From positions 6,550,501-6,614,500 of the forward strand of contig NZ_CP072913.1 of the NCBI RefSeq assembly GCF_017968885.1: a DNA stretch of 64,000 bases. The letters run 5' to 3'. The translations under genes and the position numbers were made by a program. Positions 25,835 to 35,317 of this stretch are shown in pieces (positions within the stretch are counted from its first letter, which is position 1; every line of letters starts with the position of its first letter). Origin of the DNA: Pseudomonas sp. Tri1 (GTDB taxonomy: Bacteria; Pseudomonadota; Gammaproteobacteria; Pseudomonadales; Pseudomonadaceae). The notes beneath the pieces are model-generated. The model was not told the origin of the DNA, searched no databases, and saw only the letters and a program-made list of their open reading frames with translations.

Positions 25835-26524
25835 ATGGTTGGCAGGAGCATTCTGATCGTCGACGACGAGGCGCCCATCCGCGAGATGATTGCCGTCGCG
25901 TTGGAGATGGCCGGCTATGACTGCATGGAAGCAGAGAACTCTCAACAGGCCCACGCCATCATTGTCGACCGCAAGCCCGACCTGATTCTGCTGGACTGGA
26001 TGCTGCCTGGCACCTCGGGCATCGAACTGGCGCGACGCCTCAAGCGCGATGAGCTGACCGGGGATATTCCGATCATCATGCTCACCGCCAAGGGCGAAGA
26101 GGACAACAAGATCCAGGGCCTGGAAGTGGGCGCGGATGACTACATCACCAAGCCGTTTTCTCCCCGCGAGCTGGTTGCGCGCCTGAAGGCCGTGCTGCGC
26201 CGCGCCGGGCCAACCGATGGCGAAGCGCCGATTGAAGTCGGTGGCCTGCTGCTGGACCCCATCAGCCACCGCGTGACCATCGACGGCAAACCCGCCGAGA
26301 TGGGCCCGACCGAATACCGCCTGCTGCAATTTTTCATGACCCACCAGGAGCGCGCCTACACTCGCGGGCAACTGCTGGATCAGGTCTGGGGCGGCAACGT
26401 CTATGTCGAGGAGCGTACCGTGGATGTGCACATCCGCCGCCTGCGCAAGGCCCTCGGCGATGCCTACGAGAATCTGGTACAAACCGTGCGCGGCACCGGC
26501 TATCGTTTCTCCACCAAGGCCTGA
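25835..26524 (+). CDS. phoB: Phosphate regulon response regulator PhoB
   Basis: A 229-residue OmpR-type regulator. The receiver domain (about 1-120) has the acidic pair DDEAPIREM, phospho-accepting Asp in [13 protein letters not shown] near residue 54, and [11 protein letters not shown]. The winged-helix effector (about 130-229) ends in [20 protein letters not shown]. PhoB activates pst, phoA-type and other phosphate-scavenging genes. A Pho box lies upstream and phoR follows after 45 bases. Confidence 0.97.
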   Translation: MVGRSILIVDDEAPIREMIAVALEMAGYDCMEAENSQQAHAIIVDRKPDLILLDWMLPGTSGIELARRLKRDELTGDIPIIMLTAKGEEDNKIQGLEVGADDYITKPFSPRELVARLKAVLRRAGPTDGEAPIEVGGLLLDPISHRVTIDGKPAEMGPTEYRLLQFFMTHQERAYTRGQLLDQVWGGNVYVEERTVDVHIRRLRKALGDAYENLVQTVRGTGYRFSTKA

Positions 26525-26569
26525 CCCGAGCCCTTACCGCCCGACAAGCTGACAAGGACGCGTGTTCAA

Positions 26570-27892
26570 TTGAATCAAAACTGGCATGGCACCCTGATTC
26601 GCCACATGTTGCTGCTGGTGACCGGCTGTCTGGTGATCGGCTTGATCAGCGGCTATTACGGCTGGAGCCTGGCCGCAGGGCTGGGGCTTTACCTGGCCTG
26701 GACCCTCAAGCAATTGCTGCGCCTGCACGAATGGCTACGCCTGCACCAACCCGATGAAGCGCCGCCCGACGGCTATGGCCTGTGGGGTGAGGTGTTCGAC
26801 AGCATCTACCACCTGCAACGACGCGACCAGCGCGTTCGCGGGCGCCTGCAAGCGGTGATCGACCGGGTCCAGGAATCCACGGCTGCGCTGAAAGACGCCG
26901 TGATCATGCTCGACAGCGATGGCAACCTGGAATGGTGGAACCGCGCCGCCGAGACCCTGCTGGGCCTCAAGACGCCACAGGACAGCGGCCAGCCGGTGAC
27001 GAACCTGGTGCGCCATCCGCGCTTCAAGGAATATTTCGAACAGGGTAATTACGCCGAGCCGCTGGAGATTCCCTCCCCGACCAATGATCGGCTGCGCATC
27101 CAGCTGTACATCACGCGCTATGGCAACAATGAACACTTGATGCTGGTGCGGGACGTGACGCGCATCCATCAACTGGAACAGATGCGCAAGGACTTCATCG
27201 CCAACGTTTCCCACGAACTGCGCACGCCATTGACGGTGATCTGCGGTTACCTGGAAACCCTGCTCGACAACGTCGAGGAGGTGAACCCGCGCTGGACCCG
27301 GGCCTTGCAGCAAATGCACCAGCAAAGCGGGCGCATGCAGACCTTGCTCAACGACTTGCTGCTACTGGCGAAGCTGGAAGCCACCGATTACCCGTCGGAC
27401 AACCAACCGGTGCCCATCGACGATCTGCTGCAAACCATCACCGAAGATGCCCAGGAACTGTCCGGCCCCAAGCAACAGACCATCACGCTGGAAGCCGACC
27501 CATCCGTGCAGCTCAAAGGCAGCGAGGCGGAACTGCGCAGTGCGTTTTCCAACCTGGTGTTCAACGCGGTCAAGTACACGCCGGAGAAAGGCCAGATCCG
27601 CGTTCGCTGGTGGGGCGATGAGCAAGGCGCGCATTTGAGCGTGCAGGATTCAGGCATCGGCATCGACAGCAAACACCTGCCGCGCCTGACCGAACGCTTC
27701 TACCGCGTCGACTCCAGCCGCAACTCCAACACCGGCGGTACCGGTTTGGGCCTGGCGATCGTGAAGCACGTTTTGTTACGTCACCGCGGACGCATGGAAA
27801 TCAGCAGCGTGCCTGGCCACGGCAGCACGTTTACCTGCCATTTCGCCCCGGCGCAGGTGGTTCGCGCACACCTGGCCAGCCCCGCCGATTGA
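26570..27892 (+). CDS. phoR: Phosphate regulon sensor kinase PhoR
   Basis: A 440-residue membrane histidine kinase: N-terminal hydrophobic segment (about 10-45), PAS domain (about 100-200; DAVIMLDSDGNLEWWNRAAE), HisKA with FIANVSHELRTPLTVICGYL near 205-225 (phospho-His in SHELRTP), and HATPase with NLVFNAVKYTPEKG and GTGLGLAIVKHVLL. It lacks a large periplasmic domain, as PhoR usually does; it senses phosphate through PstSCAB and PhoU. The likely start is TTG at 26570 after AAGGACG; no ATG fits. Confidence 0.95.
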   Translation: MNQNWHGTLIRHMLLLVTGCLVIGLISGYYGWSLAAGLGLYLAWTLKQLLRLHEWLRLHQPDEAPPDGYGLWGEVFDSIYHLQRRDQRVRGRLQAVIDRVQESTAALKDAVIMLDSDGNLEWWNRAAETLLGLKTPQDSGQPVTNLVRHPRFKEYFEQGNYAEPLEIPSPTNDRLRIQLYITRYGNNEHLMLVRDVTRIHQLEQMRKDFIANVSHELRTPLTVICGYLETLLDNVEEVNPRWTRALQQMHQQSGRMQTLLNDLLLLAKLEATDYPSDNQPVPIDDLLQTITEDAQELSGPKQQTITLEADPSVQLKGSEAELRSAFSNLVFNAVKYTPEKGQIRVRWWGDEQGAHLSVQDSGIGIDSKHLPRLTERFYRVDSSRNSNTGGTGLGLAIVKHVLLRHRGRMEISSVPGHGSTFTCHFAPAQVVRAHLASPAD

Positions 27893-28015
27893 TACCGGCT
27901 GGCACTCCCCCCTAGGCAACCGCCGAGTCAGCCGCTACATTGGCTGACTTGTGCCTGCCTTTTCAGGTACTCATTTCTAACCTTTACGAATATACGGAAC
28001 CCGCAAAACTCCATC

Positions 28016-29356
28016 ATGGACCCTTCCCCTGGCTTGTCCCTCGTTACACTCTTCGCCGAATTCGGCATGATTCTTTTTGCTCTGATCCTGGTTTTGCTCA
28101 ACGGTTTTTTCGTTGCGGCCGAATTCGCCATGGTCAAGCTGCGCTCGACCCGGGTCGAGGCCATCGCTGAGAAAAACGGCTGGCGCGGGCACATCCTGCG
28201 CACCGTTCACAGCCAGCTCGATGCTTACCTGTCGGCCTGCCAGCTGGGTATCACGCTCGCCTCCCTGGGCCTGGGCTGGGTCGGTGAACCGGCGTTCGCC
28301 CACATCCTCGAACCGCTGTTGGGCGCAGTCGGCGTCCAATCGCCGGAAGTGATCAAGGGCGTGTCGTTCTTCACCGCGTTCTTCATCATTTCGTACCTGC
28401 ACATCGTGGTCGGTGAGCTGGCGCCCAAATCCTGGGCAATCCGCAAACCCGAGCTGCTGTCGCTGTGGACCGCCGTGCCGCTGTATCTGTTCTACTGGGC
28501 CATGTACCCGGCGATCTACCTGCTCAACGCCAGCGCCAACGCCATCCTGCGCATCGCCGGCCAGGGCGAGCCCGGCCCGCATCACGAGCATCATTACAGC
28601 CGTGAAGAACTGAAGCTGATCCTGCACTCCAGCCGTGGCCAGGACCCCAGCGACCAAGGCATGCGCGTGCTGGCCTCGGCCGTGGAGATGGGCGAGCTGG
28701 AAGTGGTGGACTGGGCCAATTCCCGGGAAGACCTGGTGACGCTGGAGTTCAATGCGCCGCTCAAGGAGATCCTGGCGATGTTCCGTCGCCACAAGTTCAG
28801 CCGTTATCCGGTGTATGACAGCGAGCGCCAGGAGTTCGTCGGCCTGTTGCACATCAAGGACCTGCTGCTGGAGCTGGCGGCCCTGGATCACATTCCCGAG
28901 TCGTTCAACCTGGCCGAACTGACCCGGCCGCTGGAGCGCGTGTCGCGGCACATGCCGCTGTCGCAGTTGCTGGAGCAGTTCCGCAAGGGCGGTTCGCACT
29001 TCGCCCTCGTCGAGGAAGCCGACGGCAACATCATCGGTTACCTGACCATGGAAGACGTGCTGGAAGTGCTGGTGGGCGACATCCAGGACGAACACCGCAA
29101 GGCCGAGCGCGGCATCCTGGCCTACCAACCGGGCAAGCTGCTGGTACGCGGCGACACGCCGCTGTTCAAGGTCGAGCGCCTGCTGGGTATCGACCTGGAC
29201 CATGTCGAAGCCGAGACCCTCGCCGGGCTGGTCTATGAAACCCTCAAGCGGGTGCCGGAAGAGGAAGAAGTGCTGGAAGTCGAAGGCCTGCGGATCATCA
29301 TCAAGAAGATGAAAGGGCCGAAGATTATTCTGGCGAAGGTGTTGATGCTCGATTGA
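28016..29356 (+). CDS. CNNM/CorC-family membrane protein (HlyC/CorC hemolysin family)
   Basis: A 446-residue protein with an N-terminal CNNM (DUF21) transmembrane domain (about 15-195, beginning LILVLLNGFFVAAEFAMVKL), a pair of CBS domains (about 215-335) and a C-terminal CorC_HlyC domain (about 350-440). Family members are Mg or other divalent-cation exporters or regulators. The gene stands alone between phoR and a convergent peptidase gene. The old name hemolysin is misleading; no haemolytic activity is implied. Confidence 0.93.
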   Translation: MDPSPGLSLVTLFAEFGMILFALILVLLNGFFVAAEFAMVKLRSTRVEAIAEKNGWRGHILRTVHSQLDAYLSACQLGITLASLGLGWVGEPAFAHILEPLLGAVGVQSPEVIKGVSFFTAFFIISYLHIVVGELAPKSWAIRKPELLSLWTAVPLYLFYWAMYPAIYLLNASANAILRIAGQGEPGPHHEHHYSREELKLILHSSRGQDPSDQGMRVLASAVEMGELEVVDWANSREDLVTLEFNAPLKEILAMFRRHKFSRYPVYDSERQEFVGLLHIKDLLLELAALDHIPESFNLAELTRPLERVSRHMPLSQLLEQFRKGGSHFALVEEADGNIIGYLTMEDVLEVLVGDIQDEHRKAERGILAYQPGKLLVRGDTPLFKVERLLGIDLDHVEAETLAGLVYETLKRVPEEEEVLEVEGLRIIIKKMKGPKIILAKVLMLD

Positions 29357-29385
29357 GGCGTTGATTCCAGATCAGCGTCGCTCCC

Positions 29386-29482
29386 ATCGCGAGCAAGCTC
29401 GCTCCCACAAGCGTGGTACGTCGACCACACTCGTTATGTGCTTCGGCGCAAATCAATGTGGGGCGAGCTTGCTCGCGATGGC
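29386..29482. repeat. REPIN: inverted REP pair
   Basis: ATCGCGAGCAAGCTCGCTCC at the left and GGGGCGAGCTTGCTCGCGAT at the right face outward, opposite to most other pairs here, with about 45 bases between. It lies between two convergent genes. Confidence 0.85.
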
Positions 29483-29500
29483 GTCAGCCCAAACAACACT

Positions 29501-30397
29501 TTACTGCTTGCCCAACGCAAAGTTGGGCAACTCCCCCACCGGTTGATTGAACTGGTAGGGAATCGACACCAGCCCCAACCCGGTATTGCGCTGCACCACA
29601 AAATGCAGGTGCGGGCCGGAACTGTTGCCGGTATTGCCCGACAACGCCAGCGGCGTGCCCACCACTACCCTTTGTCCTTCGCGCACACTCACCGAGCCTT
29701 TCTGCAAGTGCAGGTAGACGCCCATGGTCCCGTCATCGTGCAGCACCCGCACGAAGTTGCCCGAGGGGTCATCCCCACGGCCGGTCTGCGCATTTTCGGT
29801 CTTGATCACCACGCCGCCGCGCGCCGCGATGATCGGCGTGCCTTCGGGCATGGCGATGTCCATGGCGTAGCGGTTTTTCGGCCCGTAGTGGCTGTACTGG
29901 CCGTTGGCACCCTGGCTCAGGCGGAACGGCCCTCCTTGCCATGGCAGCGGGTAACGATAGGCCTGTGCCGAGCCTGCAGGGTCGCCCAGGGAGTATTCGA
30001 ACCTCGGGGTGTATACCAGCGGCCTGCCGGGCTGCGTGGCCGTGAGCAGCGCCAGGCGCAGATTGCTGCGCGCCGGCAGTACCCGACGAATCGGCCGGCT
30101 TGGCGCGCCGCTCACATTACGCAGCCCGGCAAAACTCAACTCGATCTCCACCGGCGCGTACAGGTCGTTGCGCACGAACACCGCGTCCGCGCCCTTTTGC
30201 TTCTTGATATCGAGAAAGACCTGCCGCTCCAGGCGCTCGACCATGCGGTCGCGGAACACGAACACCTGGGCGCCCCGACTGGGACGGTCACTGTAGGACA
30301 CCACGCCATTGGCGTCGGTGGATTTGTAGATCGTCATGGCCATGGCCGAAGTGGAGGCCAGGACCAGACCGCAGGCGAACAGCAGGGGCGCGAGCAT
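29501..30397 (-). CDS. Secreted M23-family peptidase (LytM domain)
   Basis: A protein of about 298 residues with an N-terminal signal peptide (MLAPLLFACGLVLASTSAMA), a DUF4124-like region (IYKSTDANGVVSYSDRPSRG) and a C-terminal M23 metallopeptidase fold. Zinc ligands are visible as NRYAMDIAMPEGTPI (H/D motif changed to YAMD) and GPHLHFVVQ near residue 260. M23 proteins cut peptidoglycan cross-links or, when active-site residues are changed, activate amidases. The HxH pair is intact, but the first motif has YAMD where HxxxD is expected. The ATG at 30397 is chosen because the signal peptide begins there. Confidence 0.88.
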   Translation of the reverse strand: MLAPLLFACGLVLASTSAMAMTIYKSTDANGVVSYSDRPSRGAQVFVFRDRMVERLERQVFLDIKKQKGADAVFVRNDLYAPVEIELSFAGLRNVSGAPSRPIRRVLPARSNLRLALLTATQPGRPLVYTPRFEYSLGDPAGSAQAYRYPLPWQGGPFRLSQGANGQYSHYGPKNRYAMDIAMPEGTPIIAARGGVVIKTENAQTGRGDDPSGNFVRVLHDDGTMGVYLHLQKGSVSVREGQRVVVGTPLALSGNTGNSSGPHLHFVVQRNTGLGLVSIPYQFNQPVGELPNFALGKQ

Positions 30398-30519
30398 GGG
30401 CAAAGGTTCTGTCGAAAAGTGAAGGCCTGCACAGCAGCCTAGCAGCTGGGATGGACCAGCGTAGTCGACGGATGTTTCAAAATGGGTGGGCAGATGGTGC
30501 TTTGCTGGGGCTGCTGGCC

Positions 30520-30618
30520 CCATCGCGAGCCAGCTAGCTCCCACATTTGATCGGAGTGGACCCTGAATTCAGGTTCGACTCAGATCCCCTGTGGGAGCGA
30601 GCTTGCTCGCGATAGCGG
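30520..30618. repeat. Pair of REP elements
   Basis: CATCGCGAGCCAGCTAGCTC (degenerate, 30520-30546) and CTGTGGGAGCGAGCTTGCTC (30588-30618) form an inverted pair between the peptidase and the response-regulator genes. Confidence 0.8.
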
Positions 30619-30639
30619 ACTGACACAGGTGCCGCCGTA

Positions 30640-31599
30640 TCAGGCACCCGGTACGAAGTGTTTCTGCGCCGTACCGCGGGCAATCAGGCGGGAGATGTAG
30701 TCGAGTTTCTGCGGGTCTTTGTCGACGAAGCGGAACGTCAATTGCAGCCATTCGCTGTCGGGCGTCTGCTCGTGGGCGACGATGGCGTGCAGGTAGCCAT
30801 TGAGACGGGCGGTTTCGGCGTTGTCGCCCTGCTCCATGTCCAGCACTGCGCCTTCGAGCACTTGTGGCAAGGTATCGGTGCGCTTGACCACCAGCAGCGC
30901 TTCCTTGAGGCTCAGGGCCTTGATCACGCATTGCTGGGTGCCGCTGGACAGGCGCAATTGGCCCTGGCCACGGTTGGCGGCTGGTGCGGAGGCAGCCGGA
31001 GCCTTGACGGGCGGGCTGTTGAGCAAGCCACGGGCCGGGGCCGCAGCGGCGGGTGCAGGCGCTGCGGCAGCGGCCGGCTTGGCGAAGGGGTTCGCCGCAG
31101 GTGCCGAAGCGACAGCGGCAACCGGAGCCGCCTTACCACCGGTCAAGGCGCTGAGGGAATCATTGCCGAACGCCGAATTCATTTTGGTCGGGGCACTGTT
31201 CATCAAGGTGTCGAGCTTGCCAACCTTGTGCAGCGCCTGCTTGACCTTGCCCAGCAACTGTTCGTTGGTGAACGGTTTGCTGACATAGCCGGAAACGCCG
31301 GCCTGAATCGCCTGGACAACGTTTTCCTTGTCGCCGCGGCTGGTGACCATCACGAACGGCATGCCCTTGAGGGAGTCTTGCTGGCGGCACCAGGTCAGCA
31401 GTTCCAGGCCAGACATTTCCGGCATTTCCCAATCGCACAGCACCAGGTCGAAAGCTTCACGGGCCAGTATGGACTGGGCTTTCTTGCCATTCACGGCATC
31501 TTCGATGCGGATGCCCGGGAAGTAGTTGCGCAGGCACTTCTTCACCAGGTCACGAATGAACGAAGCATCGTCCACGACCAACACACTGACCTTACTCAT
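30640..31599 (-). CDS. CheY-type response regulator with C-terminal PilZ-like domain
   Basis: A 319-residue regulator with an N-terminal receiver domain (SVLVVDDASFIRDLVKKCLR; phospho-Asp in LVLCDWEMPEMSGLELL near residue 55; VSKPFTNEQLL), a long Ala/Pro-rich linker (about 160-215) and a C-terminal part of about 100 residues with PilZ-like length and character. No DNA-binding domain is seen. It lies just downstream of phoU on the same strand, but phoU has its own terminator, so the two are probably separate units. Its sensor kinase is not nearby. Confidence 0.85.
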   Translation of the reverse strand: MSKVSVLVVDDASFIRDLVKKCLRNYFPGIRIEDAVNGKKAQSILAREAFDLVLCDWEMPEMSGLELLTWCRQQDSLKGMPFVMVTSRGDKENVVQAIQAGVSGYVSKPFTNEQLLGKVKQALHKVGKLDTLMNSAPTKMNSAFGNDSLSALTGGKAAPVAAVASAPAANPFAKPAAAAAPAPAAAAPARGLLNSPPVKAPAASAPAANRGQGQLRLSSGTQQCVIKALSLKEALLVVKRTDTLPQVLEGAVLDMEQGDNAETARLNGYLHAIVAHEQTPDSEWLQLTFRFVDKDPQKLDYISRLIARGTAQKHFVPGA

Positions 31600-31728
31600 C
31601 CAGATACACCTCTAAAAAATCCCGGCAAGCATACCGCTTTTGCTGATGGCATATTGCCAAAAACCTTCAGTCACGCCGGTACTTTTCGTTCGCGGGGTGC
31701 TGCTGTCGATTAAAAAAAATCCAAAAAA

Positions 31729-31756
31729 AAGCCCGACCAGAAGGCCGGGCGCTTTT
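31729..31756 (-). terminator. Rho-independent terminator of the pst-phoU operon
   Basis: On the minus strand GCCCGGCCTTCTGGTCGGGC is followed by eight T residues, directly after the phoU stop codon. Confidence 0.9.
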
Positions 31757-31766
31757 CTTGGCAATC

Positions 31767-32528
31767 TTACTTATCGTCAGTTTCGCCCGGAACATTAGCA
31801 GTTTCGGACAGGGTGCCCTCAACTTCTTCCTTCATGCGCTTGAGCCCCAGGTGCCGCACATCGGTGCCGCGCACCAGATAGATCACAAGTTCCGAGATGT
31901 TGCGCGCATGATCGCCGATACGCTCCAGGGAACGCAGCACCCAGATGATGCTCAGTACCCGGGAAATAGACCGCGGGTCTTCCATCATGTAGGTCGCAAG
32001 CTCGCGCAGGGCGGTCTTGTATTCGCGGTCGATGATCTTGTCGTACTGGGCCACCGACAACGCCAGGTCGGCGTCGAAACGAGCAAAGGCGTCCAGCGCA
32101 TCGCGCACCATGTTGCGCACCTGGTCGCCAATGTGGCGAACTTCGACGTAACCGCGCGGCGCTTCACCCTCTTCGCACAACTGGATGGCCCGGCGGGCGA
32201 TTTTGGTGGCTTCGTCGCCGATCCGCTCCAGGTCGATCACCGACTTGGAGATGCTGATGATCAGGCGCAGGTCGGAGGCGGCCGGCTGACGACGGGCCAG
32301 GATGCGCAGGCATTCCTCGTCGATGTTGCGCTCCATCTGGTTGATCTGGTCGTCGATCTCGCGCACTTGCTGCGCCAGGCCAGAATCGGCCTCGATCAGC
32401 GCGGTCACCGCATCGTTGACCTGCTTTTCCACCAGCCCGCCCATGGCCAGCAGGTGACTACGCACCTCCTCCAGCTCGGCGTTGAACTGGGCGGAAATGT
32501 GGTGAGTAAGGCCTTCCTTCGAAATCAT
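31767..32528 (-). CDS. phoU: Phosphate signalling protein PhoU
   Basis: A 253-residue helical protein with two PhoU repeats. The start ATG at 32528 gives MISKEGLTHHISAQFNAELE; an in-frame upstream start would lack a ribosome-binding site. The conserved metal-binding helices include DLERIGDEATKIARRAIQL near residue 100 and RSLERIGDHARNISELVIYL near 205. PhoU relays the state of the PstSCAB transporter to PhoR and restrains phosphate uptake. It is the last gene of pstCAB-phoU. Confidence 0.96.
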   Translation of the reverse strand: MISKEGLTHHISAQFNAELEEVRSHLLAMGGLVEKQVNDAVTALIEADSGLAQQVREIDDQINQMERNIDEECLRILARRQPAASDLRLIISISKSVIDLERIGDEATKIARRAIQLCEEGEAPRGYVEVRHIGDQVRNMVRDALDAFARFDADLALSVAQYDKIIDREYKTALRELATYMMEDPRSISRVLSIIWVLRSLERIGDHARNISELVIYLVRGTDVRHLGLKRMKEEVEGTLSETANVPGETDDK

Positions 32529-32548
32529 CTTGTTCGCTCCGCGAAAGT

Positions 32549-32576
32549 TGCAAGCTTCAAGCTGCAAGCTTCAAGC
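32549..32576. repeat. Tandem 14-bp direct repeat between pstB and phoU
   Basis: TGCAAGCTTCAAGC is present twice in perfect tandem (32549-32562 and 32563-32576), a few bases upstream of the phoU ribosome-binding region. Each unit also contains an AAGCTT palindrome. Confidence 0.75.
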
Positions 32577-32633
32577 AGTTAAATGTTGATCCGGATCGCA
32601 CCGCCTCTGTCTTGCGGCTTGCAGCGACCTCGA

Positions 32634-33467
32634 CTAGCCGTAGCGACCGGTGATGTAGTCCTCGGTCTGTTTCTTGGCCGGATTGGTGAACAGGGTATCG
32701 GTGTCGCCGAACTCCACCAGTTTGCCCATGTACATGAACGCGGTGTAGTCCGAAACCCGCGCCGCCTGTTGCATGTTGTGGGTCACGATGACGATGGTGA
32801 ACTTGGACTTGAGCTCGTAGATCAGCTCTTCGACTTTCAGCGTCGAGATCGGGTCCAGAGCCGAGCAAGGTTCGTCGAGCAGCAATACTTCCGGCTCCAC
32901 GGCGATGGTGCGGGCGATCACCAGACGCTGCTGCTGACCACCGGACAAGCCCAGTGCCGATTCATGCAGGCGATCCTTGACTTCGTCCCACAGCGCCGCG
33001 CCCTTGAGGGCCCACTCCACCGCTTCGTCGAGGATGCGCTTCTTGTTGATGCCCTGGATGCGCAGGCCGTAGACCACGTTCTCGTAAATGGTTTTCGGGA
33101 ACGGGTTGGGCTTCTGGAACACCATGCCCACGCGACGACGCAGCTCGGCCACGTCTTCGCCCTTGCGGTAGATGTTGTTGCCGTAGAGGTTGATTTCACC
33201 CTCGACGCGGCAGCCGTCCACCAAGTCGTTCATGCGGTTGAACGTGCGCAGCAAGGTCGACTTGCCGCAACCCGACGGGCCGATGAATGCGGTAACGCGC
33301 TGCTTCGGGATGTTCAGGCTGACGTCATACAGCGCCTGCTTCTGGCCATAGAACAGGCTCAGGCCAGGCACTTCGATGGCGACAGTTTCCTGGGCCAGAT
33401 CCAGGCTCTGCTTGTCGCGGCCCAGGGCCGACATATTGATGCCGCGTGCTTGTACTTCGTGTTGCAT
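32634..33467 (-). CDS. pstB: Phosphate ABC transporter ATPase PstB
   Basis: A 277-residue ATPase of the high-affinity phosphate importer. Walker [20 protein letters not shown] near residue 55, ABC signature [16 protein letters not shown] near 165, Walker [17 protein letters not shown] near 185 and [18 protein letters not shown] as the H-loop are all intact. It dimerises under PstA and PstC. There is a 164-base gap with a REPIN before it, unusual within an operon. Confidence 0.97.
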   Translation of the reverse strand: MQHEVQARGINMSALGRDKQSLDLAQETVAIEVPGLSLFYGQKQALYDVSLNIPKQRVTAFIGPSGCGKSTLLRTFNRMNDLVDGCRVEGEINLYGNNIYRKGEDVAELRRRVGMVFQKPNPFPKTIYENVVYGLRIQGINKKRILDEAVEWALKGAALWDEVKDRLHESALGLSGGQQQRLVIARTIAVEPEVLLLDEPCSALDPISTLKVEELIYELKSKFTIVIVTHNMQQAARVSDYTAFMYMGKLVEFGDTDTLFTNPAKKQTEDYITGRYG

Positions 33468-33546
33468 GGGAGGCTCCCTGTGCTAACAAATTCGGTTCGG
33501 AACGCCTTTGTGGCTGCTCCATAAAATTCCAGTGAACATCGATCAG

Positions 33547-33620
33547 TGTGGGAGCGAGCGTGCTCGCGAAGGGGGCATCAAGGCCGCCAAAAAGCTTCGC
33601 GAGCAAGCTCGCTCCCACAG
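33547..33620. repeat. REPIN inside the pst operon (between pstA and pstB)
   Basis: GTGTGGGAGCGAGCGTGCTC and its inverted partner GCGAGCAAGCTCGCTCCCAC are separated by a short spacer. In the pst transcript this would form a strong hairpin between pstA and pstB, which may protect the upstream message or reduce read-through. Confidence 0.9.
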
Positions 33621-33631
33621 GATCCGGACCA

Positions 33632-35302
33632 TCAGCTATCCAGTGCCTTGTACTTCTCGCGCAGGTGGTTGCGAATCCACACCGCCGACAGGTTCAGCGT
33701 AGCGATCACCAGCACCAGCAGCAGCGCCGTGGCATACACCAGCGGTCGCGCCGCTTCGACGTTCGGGCTCTGGAAGCCCACGTCATAGATGTGGAAGCCC
33801 AAGTGCATGATCTTCTGGTCCAGGTGCAGGTACGGGTAGTTGCCGTCCAGCGGCAGCGACGGGGCCAGTTTCACCACGCCCACCAGCATCAGCGGCGCCA
33901 CTTCACCCGCAGCGCGGGCCACGGCGAGGATCATGCCGGTCATCATCGCCGGGCTCGCCATGGGCAGCACGATTTTCCACAACGTCTCGGCCTTGGTCGC
34001 GCCCAAGGCCAGGGAGCCTTCACGCACGGTCCGCGGGATCCGCGCCAGGCCTTCTTCGGTGGCCACGATCACCACCGGCACCGCCAGCAGCGCCAAGGTC
34101 AGGGAGGCCCAGAGCAGGCCCGGGGTACCGAAGGTCGGCGCCGGCAGGGCTTCGGGGAAGAACAGGCGATCCACCGAACCACCCAGCACATAGACGAAGA
34201 AGCCCAGGCCGAACACGCCGTAAACAATGGCCGGTACGCCTGCCAGGTTGTTCACCGCAATGCGGATCAGGCGGGTCATCGGCCCTTGGCGGGCGTACTC
34301 ACGCAGGTACACCGCCGCCAGCACGCCGAATGGCGTCACGATCATCGCCATGATCAGGGTCATCATCACCGTACCGAAAATTGCCGGGAAGATCCCGCCT
34401 TCGGTGTTGGCTTCACGGGGATCGTCGCTGAGAAATTCCCAGACCTTGCTGAAATAGAAACCGAGCTTGGTAAAGGTGCCCATGCTGTTCGGCTGGAAGG
34501 CGTGCACCACTTTGCCGATGCCGATTTCCACTTCCTTGCCGTTGGCATCGCGAGCGGTCAGGCTGTCGCGGTTGAACTGCGCGTGCAAGTCAGACAGGCG
34601 CGCTTCGATGTCTTTGTAACGGGCATTGAGTTCGGCGCGTTCGCTTTCCAGGTCGGCTTGGGCGGCGGCATCGAGCTTGCCGTCCAGCTCCAGCTTGCGA
34701 CCGTGCAGGCGAATGCGCTCCAAGCCGGCGTTGATGGCGCCGATGTCGACTTTTTCCAGAGTCTTGAGCTCGGCGGCCAACTGGTTGACGCGCTGTACGC
34801 GAGCCTGCAGTTGCGGCCAGGCGGCCTCGCCCTCGGCGATGACCTTGCCGTCTTCCTTGACGTTGACCAGGTAGCCGTAGAAGTTGCCCCACTCACGACG
34901 CTCGATGGCCATCAGTTCCGGCGGCGTGGTCTGATTGGTCAGCCAGTCGCCGACGATCCAGGTGAAGTCAGTCCCGTTCAAGTCCCGGTTGCCAACCTTG
35001 ACCAGCTCGCGGGTCATGAACTCCGGACCTTCATCCGGCACCGGCAGGCCGGCACTTTTCAGGCGCTCGCGAGGCACTTCTTCTTTCTGCACCACTTCGC
35101 CGACCACCAGGTGCGCAGGCATGCCTGGCACGTTGTAGCTGGCGTGGATCAGGTCCGCCGGCCAGAAGTGGCCCAGGCCGCGCACGGCAATCACTGCCAG
35201 CAGGCCAATGGTCATGATGACCGCGATGGACACTGCGCCACCGCTGATCCAGACGCCGGGGGCGCCGCTCTTGAACCATCCTTTCAGGGAGTTCTGTTTC
35301 AC
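33632..35302 (-). CDS. pstA: Phosphate ABC transporter permease PstA (long form)
   Basis: A 556-residue permease. The C-terminal half (about 270-556) is the classic permease with the EAA loop (EEGLARIPRTVREGSLALGA). The N-terminal half contains one transmembrane helix (about 15-40) and a long insert of about 200 residues that is predicted coiled-coil (ELKTLEKVDIGAINAGLERI, RYKDIEARLSDLHAQFNRDS) and probably periplasmic. This enlarged form is common in Pseudomonas, in contrast to the 296-residue E. coli protein. It starts 15 bases after pstC. Confidence 0.95.
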   Translation of the reverse strand: MKQNSLKGWFKSGAPGVWISGGAVSIAVIMTIGLLAVIAVRGLGHFWPADLIHASYNVPGMPAHLVVGEVVQKEEVPRERLKSAGLPVPDEGPEFMTRELVKVGNRDLNGTDFTWIVGDWLTNQTTPPELMAIERREWGNFYGYLVNVKEDGKVIAEGEAAWPQLQARVQRVNQLAAELKTLEKVDIGAINAGLERIRLHGRKLELDGKLDAAAQADLESERAELNARYKDIEARLSDLHAQFNRDSLTARDANGKEVEIGIGKVVHAFQPNSMGTFTKLGFYFSKVWEFLSDDPREANTEGGIFPAIFGTVMMTLIMAMIVTPFGVLAAVYLREYARQGPMTRLIRIAVNNLAGVPAIVYGVFGLGFFVYVLGGSVDRLFFPEALPAPTFGTPGLLWASLTLALLAVPVVIVATEEGLARIPRTVREGSLALGATKAETLWKIVLPMASPAMMTGMILAVARAAGEVAPLMLVGVVKLAPSLPLDGNYPYLHLDQKIMHLGFHIYDVGFQSPNVEAARPLVYATALLLVLVIATLNLSAVWIRNHLREKYKALDS

Positions 35303-35317
35303 AGACTTCTACCTTTC

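Noticed and set aside
28016..29356. Annotation of the CNNM protein as a hemolysin
   Set aside because: The name comes from a historical family label; the domains (CNNM, CBS, CorC_HlyC) indicate cation transport.
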